A DNA stretch of 64,000 bases from Oxytricha trifallax. Its lineage: Eukaryota > Ciliophora > Spirotrichea > Sporadotrichida > Oxytrichidae. The notes under the pieces are model-generated. The model did not search any database. It had not been told where the DNA came from and saw only the letters and a list, made by a program, of their open reading frames with translations. Positions within the stretch are counted from its first letter, which is position 1. Every line of letters starts with the position of its first letter. A program made the position numbers and the translations under genes. The DNA lies in the NCBI GenBank assembly GCA_000711775.1, contig ARYC01000218.1, forward strand, positions 62,001 through 126,000. The letters run 5' to 3'. Shown here in pieces: positions 34,134 through 46,714 of the stretch.

Positions 34134-37100
34134 ATGCTTTCTTCCTTCCATTTGAGAAACTTCTCTAATAAATAGACCTAAGCGTAAAATTAATTAAATT
34201 TTATTATTATTCGTCAAACAAAGAAATTGAAATTCAAAATGCTAAGACAGCAGAAAGTGGATCTTTAAGGGAGGACATTTTAAGAGGTAAAAACAGACTT
34301 CCATACAACATAAAAGTTGGAGATGAAATTAATGGTTTCAAGTTGAAAGATATAGAGAGAATTGAGTTTTTCGATATTAATGCTTATAAGTTAGAGCATC
34401 TAGGAACTGGAGCAAAATATATACATCTTGACTGCTCTGATATGGATAACGTTTTTGCAGTACTATTCAGAACTCCACCTGATGATCATACAGGAAAGCC
34501 TCACATCTTAGAGCACTTAGCCACCTGTGGTAGTGAAAAGTTCCCAGTTAGAGATCCATTTATGAATATGCTCAAGAGATCTCTCAACACTTATATGAAT
34601 GCATGGACAGGCTCAGACTTCACCATGTACCCTTTCTCAACTTAAAATGCTAAAGATTTTAACAATCTTCTATCTGTATACTTGGACATGTCATTCTTCC
34701 CTCGCATGGATTACTTAGATTTTAGACAAGAAGGTCATAGATTAGAGTTCAAAGAATGGAACGATCCAACTAGTGATTTAGAGTTTAAAGGAGTAGTCTA
34801 TAATGAAATGAAGGGAGCAATGTCGAATCCTGAAGATTAGTTTGTGCATTATTTAATTATTTAATTTGCATTTAATAACTTGAACTAAGCTATTTTTTAT
34901 AAAATATCTTGCATAAGATTAATGAGAATTTATTCAATAAGTCTCAATACAAATTCAATTCAGGTGGTGACCCTAAATTTATCACAGATTTGGACTATTA
35001 AGATCTAAGAAACTTTCATCAGAAATACTATCATCCAACAAATTCTACTTTCTTTTCTTATGGTGACCTTGATTTCACTTATAATTTAATTCTCTTTAGA
35101 TATTTATAAGTTTATCAATTAATTATTGAACTATGTTATAGCATTTGGACTATATAAACAAGAATGTTTTGTAGAGATTTGATAATTCAAAAGCAGCTGA
35201 GATTTTACAATCAAGTGAAGTACCCCTTGAATAAAGATTTAAGGAAGTTAAAATTAGGGATGAAAATTTCATGCCTGATTTGATGAGTGAAGCAGAGACT
35301 CAGACCAAGTTTGGTATTTCATTCCTTTGCAATGAATTTACTTTATTTAGAGTTAATTTAAATTATTGAAGTCAGTAAAGATCCATATGAAGCCTTCTGC
35401 ATGTAAATTCTTTCATCTTTATTGTTTGATGGTCCAAACTCCCCATTCTACAAGAGAATCATTGAAGAAGGAGTAGCACCAAACTTTTGTCCAGGAACTG
35501 GCTATGATCATTCTACCAGAGAGGCAACATTCACAATGGGTGTTTAAGGTATTACAGTTTAAGATGTGCATAAGTGCGAAAAAGCTCTTTATGACGCTCT
35601 TCATGAAATTGCAGAACATATTTATTCTATATTAAATATATAATCTACTGAATAATTGCAGATAAAGGAATTGAAGAGAGATTTTTTGAAACTATTCTCC
35701 ATCAAGTTGAATTTGATGCTAAGAGAACTAAAGATCATTTTGGATTAGCTTGTATATCTCATATGGTTCCATATGCTCTTCATAACGGTGATCCACTTGC
35801 CTTATTCAAGATCAATGAATACTCATAAAGAATTAGAGAAGACTATTTTAAATTGGATTATTAAGGTATACTATATAACTTTCCAATATTTCAAAACAAT
35901 TAAAATATTTAAATTATTGACTATAAGAAAGGTGATCTATTCCAAAACTTAATTAAGAAACATCTTTTGGACAACACTCATAGTTTGAAGCTTTTATTCA
36001 GACCAGACCCTTCAGTAGGACCTAAGGAAGAAAAATAAGTTAAAGATAAACTTGATATGATAAAGAAAGCAATTTCTGAAGATGAGAAGAAGAGTATAGT
36101 ACAGGATGCTTTCAAGTTGAAGTAACATTAAGAAAGGCTCTAAGATTATAATAATTAAAATACTAATAAGTAATTGAGTATTTTTAAATGATTTGTCTGT
36201 GCTACCATCTTTGACACTTGATGATATCTAAAGATAAATTGAATTTGTAGATCATCAAACAAAATTCGTAGGAAGTGAGTAAAATTTGTTTTAGAAATTT
36301 TCTTGTAATAACTTTTAATTTTAGAGGTAAAAACTTGGTGGTTTGACTAGCCAACAAACGGAATAAACTATTTAAGAATTAAGGCAAATCTCAAGAATCT
36401 GCCAGAAAGGCTGAGAATCTTTGTTCCTATGTTTACTGAGTAATAATTTTAGAAATTTAATGATATCCTTTTAGATTATTATCGAGTATTGGAACTAAAA
36501 ATTACAAGTATGATGATTTCAACGATAGACTTCTATCATGCACTAATGGCCTTGAAGTGCAAGTTGACAGATACACAAAAACACCAAATTATCAAGATAT
36601 TTACGATAGAAATGAAAATTTGTTTGTATCAATAGGTTTCCTTGATAGAAATATTGACAAAGCATTTTATTTTATAAGTCTCAATTCCCAAACTATTATT
36701 AAATAAATTAATGAAACATTAATTGTTTTTGCATTCGAATGTTTAACTGAAATCATTGCTACCCCTAATTTCGACGAACCCTCAAACATATCAGACTTAG
36801 TGAAGATGGAATCAATAAATAAGGCTAATAATATCGGTAACAGAGGTTTACAATATGCTACAAGTTATGGAAGCAGTGGACTCAGAGCCCATGCTAGAAG
36901 TTTTGAATCACTCAGAAGCGATATCTTTTTCTGTCAATATATTATTATTATTCATTAAATTGCTTATTAAGGTCTATAATATAATTCGATTTGAATTCGA
37001 ATAATAATTCCTAGAATTTTACTTAGTTAATGAATATGCTGCAGAGATTTTAAAAACAACAAATCCTCTACCTTAGTTAAAAGACGCCATTTATCAAATG

Positions 37101-37915
37101 ACTGAAATTGCTTCATATGTTTTTAGAGAAGAAAATATGGAATTTAGCGTTCATGGAAGCCAAAAGAAATTCTAACTCATTCAATTAAAGATCGAGCTTC
37201 TTTTAAATGCTTTGAAGAATGAGAATTCAAGATTGAATTAATTTTTATTAAACTAAAAATATAATTTATATGCTTAAAAGCTATGTGTTTCAATTTTTAA
37301 GATACATGGAGAAACACCCTAATTTAGAAAGAATTAAGGAAGAATTTGACAATCCAATTTACTACAAGCATTTCTTCAAAACTCCCTTGACTGTTAATAA
37401 CTGTTCAGAATCCATGATTATTCCAACTATAACTTCCATCGAAGATAATGCTGCTCTTCAGGTACTTGGCGATCTAATGACGTTTTATAAATAAATTATG
37501 TAAAAAATTCACTTGAATTGTCATATTATAAATAACGTTCACTTACTTGCTTCCACTTATCAGAGAGAAAGGAGGTGCATATGGTGCTGGATGCAAAGTG
37601 AGTGAGAATGGTATCTTTACGTTCCATTCTTATAGAGATCCAAAGATTGACGCAACTTTTGACAATTTTGAGAAGGCATTCACATTGCATATTTTTCTAT
37701 TATAAATAGAGTTTTATAAGCTGAAACAATCAAGTTTAAACTTAATAAAAGTTTGAATTGGACTAAGTATTAAACAAGGACTTTAGTGAATCACAATTGA
37801 GAGAAGCAAAGCTACTAACATTCCAGAAATTAGATAAAGTTATTGATCCATCACTCAAGGGTCTTTCATAATTCAGCAGAGGCTACACTGATGAGCAAAG
37901 ACTGAAGATAAGATT
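34134..37915 (+). CDS. Presequence protease (M16C metallopeptidase), main body, scrambled gene
   Basis: Mitochondrial-type zinc protease that degrades cleaved targeting peptides. The N-terminus MLSSFHLRNFSN is Arg/Ser-rich, as in a matrix-targeting signal. The zinc site is inverted HxxEH (PPDDHTGKPHILEHLATCGS), with the downstream Glu region FKGVVYNEMKGAMSNPED. Further conserved PreP blocks: SGGDPKFITDLDYQDLRNFH, YHPTNSTFFSYGDLDF, the late GGAYGAGCK-like segment at 37571-37600, and FSRGYTDEQRLKIRL at the end. About ten IESs or short introns interrupt it, for example 34850-34914 (pointer GCAT). The final coding part is missing here: after AAGATAAGATT at 37905-37915 the sequence departs from the family. 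The missing C-terminus is at 24748-25008. Confidence 0.92.
34850..34914. other. 65-bp IES in the presequence protease, pointer GCAT
   Basis: GCAT occurs at 34846-34849 and 34911-34914. Removal of one copy plus the insert gives NPEDQFVHKINENLF, matching the family. No GT..AG borders. Confidence 0.8.
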
Positions 37916-38047
37916 ACAATCTATAAAATTATCTTAACATATGAAATGATAAAATGAGAATAAAAAAGGCATGAGATTTTAGGTAAATTTATTTATTGTA
38001 TTCATTTTACTCTTATCATTGGTTTATAACGTTCAAAACAGTTTCAA

Positions 38048-39061
38048 TCAAAACTATAGAGTCCTCCCACTTCTTTCTTGAGCTTTTCTACTTCTTTTTC
38101 CATGTCTCCACACATTGTTCTTAGTTTATCCTCGTGTTCTTTCTGAGAGTGAGCTTCAATATTCAACTCTATTTGTAACTCTTATAGTTAAGCTGATCTT
38201 TGGTGTTGCTCTGCTAATTCTTGTTCTAGTTAAGCAATTAAATTATGAATCTGATCACCTTTTTATTTTTCTTGCATCAATTTCGCTTGGCATTCATTGA
38301 TTTTAGGTGTCAGATCTATAACAGTTTAAATAGTTAAAATATTAAGTTGCTTTTGGAGCAAAGATGCTGGTCTATTAAGTTTGTGATGGAGATTTATTGA
38401 AGTGAGTATTGTTTCTCTGAGCTTCCTGTTGCTTCTCGATTTATGATGGACTGTGACTGCTATTGTCTGGAGAAGCTGTCTCCTCATTTTCAGACTCTGA
38501 ATCATTCTCAGTTGCGACTCTTTGACTAACTGAAGTTCTTTTAGCAGCATCAGCTTCCTCAACTGATATTTCAAAATCCAAATGATATGCACTACCAGTT
38601 AACTAAGCTCTCTCCTTCACTTGCCCTCTTCCAATGTATGAAGATAAGTTAAGTTTATACTCACAAATGATTTCTTAGGAACCACCAACACATTTTACAT
38701 GTATTTCAGCTTTTTTCTCTTGCCAAGTGCCGTCTTTTTCTTTGTAAAAGCTGCTCACCTTTTAGAACTGTTCGCTTGGATCAAATGCTAAATCACAATT
38801 GAATTTATTATTGAAACTTGTTTAAACTTTAATCCATTAAGACAAAAATAAAAATAATAATTATAGATCACAAGTACTCAACCCTCCACTCTTATCTAAC
38901 TTATACTTTTTAGTTTCATTCTTTTATGGTCCTCTCTTGAAAAGAATGTAATACTCTGCTGGCTTAGTAACATTTATTTTAAGAAGCAGGGGACGGAAAG
39001 TTATCTCAAAGTTCTCATATGATTTGCCCACTCTTGCAATTTATTTGGAAAGAAAATCCAT
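38048..39061 (-). CDS. NT-C2-like domain plus coiled-coil protein, paralog 1
   Basis: Starts MDFLSKQIARVGKSYENFEI. An N-terminal C2-like beta-sandwich (TFRPLLLKINVTKPAEYYI, LFKRGPQKNETKKYKL, then FDPSEQFQKVSSFYKEKDG, ICEYKLNLSSYIG) resembles NT-C2 domains of membrane-associated adaptors. A Ser/Glu-rich linker (ATENDSESENEETASPDN) leads to a C-terminal coiled coil (QIHNLIAQLEQELAEQ, MEKEVEKLKKEVGGL) and TGA at 38048. Interruptions: about 38820-38900 and a frame change near 38370-38400. It is first of three neighbouring genes with the same architecture. Function unknown; the domain suggests membrane or partner binding. Confidence 0.75.
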
Positions 39062-39211
39062 TCTTTAAAATATATATTAGATATTTAATTTATTGAATGA
39101 TTTAATACTTTCAGATATTTTATTTAGTTTCTTCTTAAGTTTGCATTTAAAAGAAATGGTAATCTTGAAAAATAAATATAATCAGTTAATTTTATTCTAA
39201 TTTCTTTTGAA

Positions 39212-40393
39212 TCAAGAAATCATGTTATTTCCCTAAAAATGGTACTACTATTTTTCTTATTGTTGTGGTTATAACATTTACAAAGGCAACTGATTTTAGT
39301 AATATTGTGATTGCAATTAAGATATTCTCTCTTTCTCCTTCTGAATATCAAATTCATTAAATTGTGTACCGTTCTATTAACTGCCATTGCTTAAATTTCC
39401 TTTGAATGGTTACTATCCCACGATTTAACTTTACTATTTTACATTCTAAAGAATGGATTGTATTGTATTTTGTAAAGTTTGAATCTATTCATTGAAATAC
39501 AACTCATTTTAAGATCTTCTGATTAAATCTTAATTCATAAATTCTATTCTCTTTTCTAAATCATTAACCTTTAAATTTAATTAAGAGACTTATGTTTTTA
39601 ATTATTCCTTTTCTTCCAAATCTTTTTAATTTTGATGATTCACTATTTCTAATTTTGATGAATTCTATTATTAAGATTTAATATCATCAACTGAACTTAA
39701 ATTGTATTGATCAAGAGCTAATTTTTGAAATTTTAAGAACTCCTCTTTTCCTAACCCAAAATATTAATCTTGCTAATCCAGATCATTACTCAACTTTCTA
39801 CTCTCTTGTGAATTTATAATCATACTATGACTATTGCTTTTAGAATTATCCTTAACTGAGACTTAATCTTGAGATTTCACACTAATCTCAAAAGTAAACT
39901 TTATTCCTGATTATTGAATAACAATAGTGTCTATAACTTTAACTTAATTAGCATACCTAGCTATGTTAAACTTTATACCTTATAGTAGTTCATAAGACTT
40001 TGATTTACTGCCAATACTTTTATCAATCTATTTTAAGGATTTATTCTGTATTTAGCCCATTATCTCAATATCAAGCTCTTTAAGTTTTAAAAATAATGGC
40101 TCTTTTTTATTACTTGTAAGATTTATATCACCTATGAATTTTTCATCAGAAAATAGAACTGTATTTATATTAGACGACTAATTAGCATTACTGCCTGTGT
40201 TTGAAGTTAAATCTTAACTATTTACTTGTGAAATATCATTAATTATCCAATATGGGCTTGACTTAAATCTCAGTTTATCATTTTTCATGATTAAAAACAC
40301 TTTTTTAGGGATTTATTTCGAAAAGACAAGGGATATTGGAATGAACTCAAATTTATACTTTGTCTTTCTTTTAGAGGAAGAAAAGATTTCCAT
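39212..40393 (-). CDS. NT-C2-like domain plus coiled-coil protein, paralog 2 (single open frame)
   Basis: 393 codons from MEIFSSSKRKTKYKFEFIPI to TGA at 39212 with no interruption, unusual in this window. The N-terminal half resembles the C2-like domain of its neighbours (FIPISLVFSKQIPKKVFLIM, KFIGDINLTSN, GIKFTFEISVKSQDQVSV). A coiled coil follows (LEEKEQLKTQVSQLNLKVND, LEKRIEFMNQDLI) and a Gln/Asn-rich tail (QMLQPQQQEKQQYHFQGNN). The C2 similarity is weaker than in the flanking genes. Function unknown. Confidence 0.7.
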
Positions 40394-40553
40394 TTTGATA
40401 AAGCAGAAATAATATTAATATTAATTAAATTTTAATGCCAATCATAGTCTTATATATTTAAATGTAAAAAATCGAAACTTTAAGATTTTTTGCCAAATTG
40501 TATAATTCAAATAAAAATTAGTTTATTGAAATAGGAGCATATGATATTATCAA

Positions 40554-42987
40554 TCATACTCCAACAAGTTATTCATCAATATCTTAATTTGATTTTTGCT
40601 CTATATTTAATTCTATTAACTTGCTCTTAATTTCAGTGATCTTTTCACCCTATCCACAAATCTTTTCTAATTAGTATTTATAATGCACTAACTTAACTTT
40701 ATTCTATGCGCATTCTTAATCAATTTAATCGTGCAGGTGATTTAATTGAGCAATTAGTTAAAGTTAAGAAACTCTCTAGCGAAGCTCTGCTAAATATTAA
40801 TCTGGGTTAGCATTTTATTAGATTGGCAGCTTTTAGAATTTTTGAATGTCTTCAATTTCACTTTCTATTTTTGTTTCTATAAAAAATATTAGAAATTTTT
40901 GTATGGGAATCTTAATTTAATGCTTAATAATTTACTCACAATTAGATTACTTCTCTTCCATGTATTTTTCGAAGTCAGACTCCATTTGATCTTTAGTAGT
41001 TCTGAGTTTAGTTATCTGAGATTCTAAATACACTTCTGCCTTTCCCATCTCTTCTTTGAAAATAAGAAGTTTTTAGATATCCTCAGGAGTAAGTTCTTTC
41101 TTTTTTTGAAGTGTTTAAGATGAGTGATAAATAGTTTGCTTCGTTGGGGATGGTGATTGTTGCACTATGGTTTATTTGTGTTATGGTATTTGCTATTGTT
41201 ATTCACTTTGATTACAATAAATTTAGGGGGGTAGTATAAATACAATTAAATTAGATGTTTTTTATTTATAAATTAGTGTAAAAGAAAAAAATAAATAACT
41301 ACTTCAATATTATAATTAATTTTATAAGAATTTTCATTTTTATCAAAAGTTTTCAAGTTAACAATTACCAATTGACTCATTAGTATCTGAAAAATAAAAT
41401 AAGCAAAGTGATTTTTATTTAAATAAAAATTTGCAAGATCTTTTATTAAATAATGATAAAGATTTTTAAATTTATAAAATTTACATATTTCAAATATGGA
41501 AGATAAGACTCTACACTTTTGGTATATAGAAATTTGAAGCCATAAAACTTCATTTCTAAATTTTTAATTAATTAGAAACATTATTGGCAGCATGGTAAAT
41601 TTAATAAATCAATAATTAATATGTGTGATTGAAGATGTAGGGTATTTATTAAGAAAATATATATTAATTACTATTTTAATTTAAGAGCTTAACCAGAATT
41701 CTAAGTGATTCAAAATTGTAGATTTAGAAAGTTTAATACTTTCATTTTGAAAAATCTATTTCAAATAAATACACATATAGATAAAATTAGATCTAAATAT
41801 AATTAGAAAAAAAAGGCAATAAAAATTTTTGGCTACTAAAAATATCATATTTTAATATAATCGTAAAAAATTTATAAACTTATCATTGATACAGGAAAAT
41901 ATCAAGAAATTGAAAATTGGTTATAGTTTTAAACACCATATTGGCAGGAACTCCCTCCAAAAATTTAGTTAATATGTCAAATTGAAATTCAAATTTATTC
42001 TAGTTTACATTTGAAAAATTTTTACTTTATATTATAATAGAGGTAGATCTAATACTTTCTTCTTCTGAATTTGATGATGAGTCGTTGAAAAATAGATCTT
42101 AATACAACTAGTCAGTAACATTCTATAATCCCAGGAGCCTTTATTTTAGATAAAGATTAGTGCTTATTTTAAATATTTTGTCGCCTAATTATGAGATTAG
42201 AAATAAAACTAAGTACAAATTAAGCCTATTATTTACTTTAAAATTTTTAAATAATCCATTAAATTTATATCAGTAAAAAAATATTATGCTAGTTAAGGTA
42301 GATAAGAGAATAATAAAACAAGAAAACACAATAATAATAATTTAACGATTTGTGAGTTTTAATTCATGTCCTATTTTAATTCTTGAAGAACACTCGCCTC
42401 CATAGTAATTATACCTTCTTTTCCACCGCTTTAAGCAAATTAAAAAATATTTATAGGACATTTAATCTAAAATCTTAGGAATATATTTAATTATAAATTT
42501 CAGTTCACATTTAGCATCTCGCTTCCCAACAAAAAGTCCTCCATCAAATACTACTTTGCCTAACACTTTATCTTTCTTAGCAGCTACATTTTCTTATTTC
42601 AATTTAATGACTATCTATTCCAAAAAAAATAATTAACTCTCAAATTTAGTAGTAGTTATCCAAAATATAAAACTAGGATAAACTTACCTTCTTAGTTTAA
42701 AATTTATGATTGTTGATATTGCGGTAGAAAACAGAGATTTATTCAAACATTTCATTAATTTCTACTGTGCTGTTGCCCTTGCTGTTTTGTTTGCCTTTGA
42801 CATTATTTACACTGCTGTAAATAGCGTATCTATTTTAGCCATTTGTTCTGCGTTTGCCTCGCTTCACTTTGATGTACACTCCATAGAGATCTTCAGGGGT
42901 ATGATAAGTCACTGATACTATTTTCAAAGTTATTTTGTAGGTCTCTTGGGTCACGTCTTTTGATAAGCGGCTTAAAAATCTTGACAT
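40554..42987 (-). CDS. NT-C2-like domain plus coiled-coil protein, paralog 3, with IESs
   Basis: Starts MSRFLSRLSKDVTQETYKIT. The C2-like domain is clear: VTYHTPEDLYGVYIKVKRGK, INEMFEQISVFYRN, then after a GTAAG intron VIKLKQENVAAKKDKVLGKV and FVGKRDAKCELKF. An acidic Ser stretch follows (LFFNDSSSNSEEESIRSTS, about 42045-42150). I assign the coiled-coil segment at 41200-40554 (TPEDIQKLLIFKEEMGKAEV, LIAQLNHLHDQIDQEC, ending DEQLVGV plus TGA) to the same gene because it lacks its own start and the architecture equals paralog 1. The join across 41200-41990 is inferred. Confidence 0.65.
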
Positions 42988-43334
42988 TTTATTTAATTTA
43001 TCATTAAAAAACTAAAATTCTCGAAATTTATCTTACATACATTAAACTTTCAATGTTGCTTTATATTTTTTAGTAAGATTTTATCGTCATAATGATTAAG
43101 AAAAAATAAATAGTTTTAAGAATTATAGTATTTTTTGATTATAATTACAAGTTTAGTATTCCTAGAAACTGCTAAATCATTGTATTGAATTTCCTGTGAA
43201 TAAAGATTAATTATATAACTCTTTTATATTATTTAGTTTAATAGAATTAGAAATTTTATTGAATTTAAAGATGGCCATTCTAATTCATCATTACTCATAT
43301 AATTAATTATATGAGTTTAATATATATAATTTAG

Positions 43335-44018
43335 TTGATTCATTGACTAGGTTAAGATTATTTATAAATATGATTTAGAATCAACAAATTTTTTAATAAT
43401 AAAAAAATAGATTAATTAACAATGAATAAATGTTTATTTTTTCAAATATTAAGAAGCAAGATTTGAATATTTAATTGAATGTATGTAAATATGCTTTTAT
43501 TTATCAATAAATATCAATTAAAATACAATAATTAAACATTTAATAAAACTCAATGGAAAATCCATAAGAAACATTAAACTTTTTAGCAAAGTTAGAGGAT
43601 TTCATTAAAGATCTGCCAAAAGTGCAGCTTAATCTAGCAATTAAAATTCAAAGCAAAGAATTCACAACATTTTAAAGCGCTGCTAGATATCTAGAAAATC
43701 TCCTAAGTGTTTTGGAATAACACTCAACATTTAATGGAGTTTGCAATATTCTCAATGATGTAAAATTGCATTTGCTGACAAAACATAATGAAGAGACTAA
43801 ATAATAGTTACGCACTACCAAAAATTAAATCATGATCAATTTAAACGTATAAGCAATTACAAAAGTACTCGAGAATTAGTTTAAACAACCTAATTTCAAA
43901 GAAAACCAGTCATAAATCCAAGTTTAAATGAAAGAAAATTTTATGAAAAAGCTCTCAATTGCAAACTATCATCATTTAAAAGTGATTGATAATTTCTTTT
44001 TACTTTGTTTAAACTTTT
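43335..44018 (+). pseudogene. Truncated copy of the 60.1-61.2 kb orphan gene
   Basis: Begins at ATG 43553 (MENPQETLNFLAKLEDFIKD) and follows the 61227-60133 protein closely through VIDNFFLLCLNF. Homology stops at about 44018, so only the first ~155 of 364 residues are present. Upstream DNA from 43335 is also shared. With no C-terminal half it is probably a decayed duplicate, or an MDS whose partner lies elsewhere. Confidence 0.75.
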
Positions 44019-44116
44019 CCAAATATTTTAAGAGAGTATTTGCAAGAGAATCAAAATAGTTGATTTTATTATTAATTAAAATAATAATTTTCTAATTTAT
44101 CATTATATTATATAGC

Positions 44117-46714
44117 TTAGATTTGAAACATATGAGTTATTGATAATTTATTAAATATACTAGATTTCTATAAAGTTACTAGAATGAATTTACATATAAG
44201 CTATCTTTATTACTTCTATTAATAAAAATTTGAACTTTTCTGATACATAATATACAAATTATTTAGGGAGTTATTCAGATAAAAGAATTCTAGTTAATCC
44301 CTTGAACACTTGACACTCGTGTGTTTGACTTTAACTTTGACTTCAATTTATTAAATTAGTTTATTCATGCAAAGTCCCTGATATTCAGTAATACTATACC
44401 AAAGACAGCATATTTAGTCATTTACTTTCTTATATACTGGTTGAAATCGAAAGTAAGTTAAAGTCAAGAGTCTCGAATAAGTACTCAAGTATTTTAGAAT
44501 AATTTCAAATTCATATTGTTCATATTATTGAATGTTACTATTTCATTTACATTTAAGTTAAATACGATTAATAGGTTTCATTAAATTGGTAAGTGGTCAC
44601 TCCAACTCATCATTACTCTTATTGCTCAATTAAATATTATGATTAGCAGTAAAACCATCTTAGTCACAGAAATGGTCAAGATGTTGGGAGGGCAAATTTA
44701 TATAGTTTTGTAAAGTTAATTAGTTGATTTCATTCACGTCATAGTAGTGATTATAATTGTTTAATTAGTATTGTATATTTTACATAAAGTAAATTTAGTT
44801 CGTATTGCACTGCATTTACTCTGAGTCTTGCTTTAAGTTCAGATTATCAACTTCATCTAAAATATTATAGTTTAATAAATTATATCTTGACTCTGATTTT
44901 ACGAGAATGCTGAGTACTAATTGCATTTGTCAACCTGCTTTAATTCCATATCTTCATAGTATATAGAGGGAGAATTAAAACCAATTAACCCTTTAATGAG
45001 TTTTATATGTGTTTTGATTGATAAGGGTAATGTTAGGGATAAGAGTTTTCTTTTGAGTTGATTGTAATTTTGTTTCCTAATTTCATTCTATTTTTATTTT
45101 TAGTGTTAGTAATTCTATGATATCCATTTTTTACGACCATTAACGCTTAATAATTTTATATATTATTTAATATTTATGAAATTTTATTTAATCTTCAATT
45201 TTCTTTAGGGTTTGTTTAGTTTTATCAAAGTAGTGATATTTTTTAATATTTCATTTTTCATATTTAAACTTGCTAATTTTCATAATATATTTACTCCCAA
45301 TATAGATTTGTTTATTTAGGAGGTCCTTCAAACTAAATTTCTACTTAACTAGGGCTATAATAATATTTTTAATTATAAATTTAAGTGCTACTAATATGAT
45401 TTTGAAATTAAATAATTACCTCCTAATATAATTAAAACATTATATGGAGGTTCTTCTAATTAAATTATTGGATAATTTGATGCTATTTTAATGGAACTTA
45501 ATGTCAAATATGTTAATCCATATCTAAAACTAACTTACAACATCAAATTTTTCTCCATAATAAACTTTTTATTTGACCTCCTATGAGACATTTATTTTTA
45601 ATTGGTGCTTTATCATTAATAAATTTTTGAAAAACATTATTCTTAGATTGATATACATTTTTGCTCATTTTACTTCAAGATGAAGGGTAAAATGAATCAA
45701 TTACTAAAAAATTTATTTCTTATTTGTCCAATATTTTGAATATTTTATATGTTAATGCAAGAAAAATATGTTAGAACTATTTAAAATAATCTCTTAAAAC
45801 AATTTATCAACTCTAAATCATTGTATAAAGTAAAAATAACTAGTTACTAAACCCTAATTTTTAAAGATAATTTTAGAATTAATGTCAAAAATTATTAATG
45901 AATAAAATATTTAGTTTCTAAAAAAGCATTGATAAAATTGATTGTTTATGAATAAGCCAAGCCGAAAAGCATTTAAAGGAATTTTATTAAATTTTACATT
46001 TCCTGAAAACTTTCTCAAATATATATCTCACCCTTTTTACAAATATGGTATTCTAGAATAGATTTCTCTCTCATAAACATATTTTTTATTATTTAAATGA
46101 GCATGAAAATGATGATCAAAGCACATATAAAACTTAATAAGGGGTTTTGTAATTTTGAATGGTGTTACTAGCTATTAAAATGATTGTGGTCATTAAATTA
46201 TGATAAATATTGAGGGTGAAATTACTAATCTGTCTCCAGATCTTCTTCAAATAAATACTAGTTGCTTAATTGGTTTAGTTCTTAAGCCTCTAAATATTGC
46301 ATTTATTGGTAGTAATTATTAAAGTCAGAATTATCGCAATTGTTTATCATTTCTTGTTATTAAAATTAAATTGATGGTTGAATATCTGAAATTTAAAATT
46401 CCTAGTATCCCAAAATGTCTTATTAATCTTGTATGCTACCTTCATTCACATAAAATATATAAATTTATGTGTGAATAATTAATTATTTAGAATATTCTAG
46501 ATATTAGGATATAGCATAAGTGATTGTGAAGATGACAGTCTAGAACAGGTAGTTGAGCTACTAGAGAGACTATCATATTTCCTGAAGGGGTTTTGGGGTC
46601 GTTCAGGAATTTATGTGTTAAAGTATAAGTTCAGACTCTCTAGTTTAGCCTCAATAATTGTTTACGTTTTCAGTGATTAGGTAGTTATAAAAAATTCAGA
46701 GAATAATAATATTA
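44117..46714. repeat. Inverted segmental duplication, arm 1 (blocks B and C)
   Basis: Block B (44117-44972) matches the reverse complement of 62775-63615, and block C (46161-46714) that of 62215-62771. In the other copy B and C are contiguous; here they are separated by the 1.18-kb TBE derivative. No gene is recognised in either block, although C ends within the 3' end of the 46696-48518 gene. Confidence 0.9.
44976..46157. mobile_element. Internally deleted, non-autonomous TBE derivative (1182 bp)
   Basis: Flanked by AAT (44973-44975, 46158-46160); the matching empty site with a single AAT lies at 62771-62777 in the inverted duplicate. Ends are degenerate TBE termini: left TAAAACCAATTAACCCTTTAATGAG, right complement with CAAAACCCCTTATTAAG, both continuing TTTTATATGTGYTTTGAT. 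The interior (45319-45640) retains the TBE divergent-promoter spacer (TTTAGGAGGTCCTTCAAACT, TTGACCTCCTATGAG-like block) but no coding genes. It is therefore a MITE-like deletion product of a TBE. Confidence 0.88.

Noticed and set aside
38326..38592. Minus-strand frame starting MHIIWILKYQ
   Set aside because: Its first half is out of frame with the conserved NT-C2 protein; only its last ~25 codons coincide with the real coiled-coil frame.
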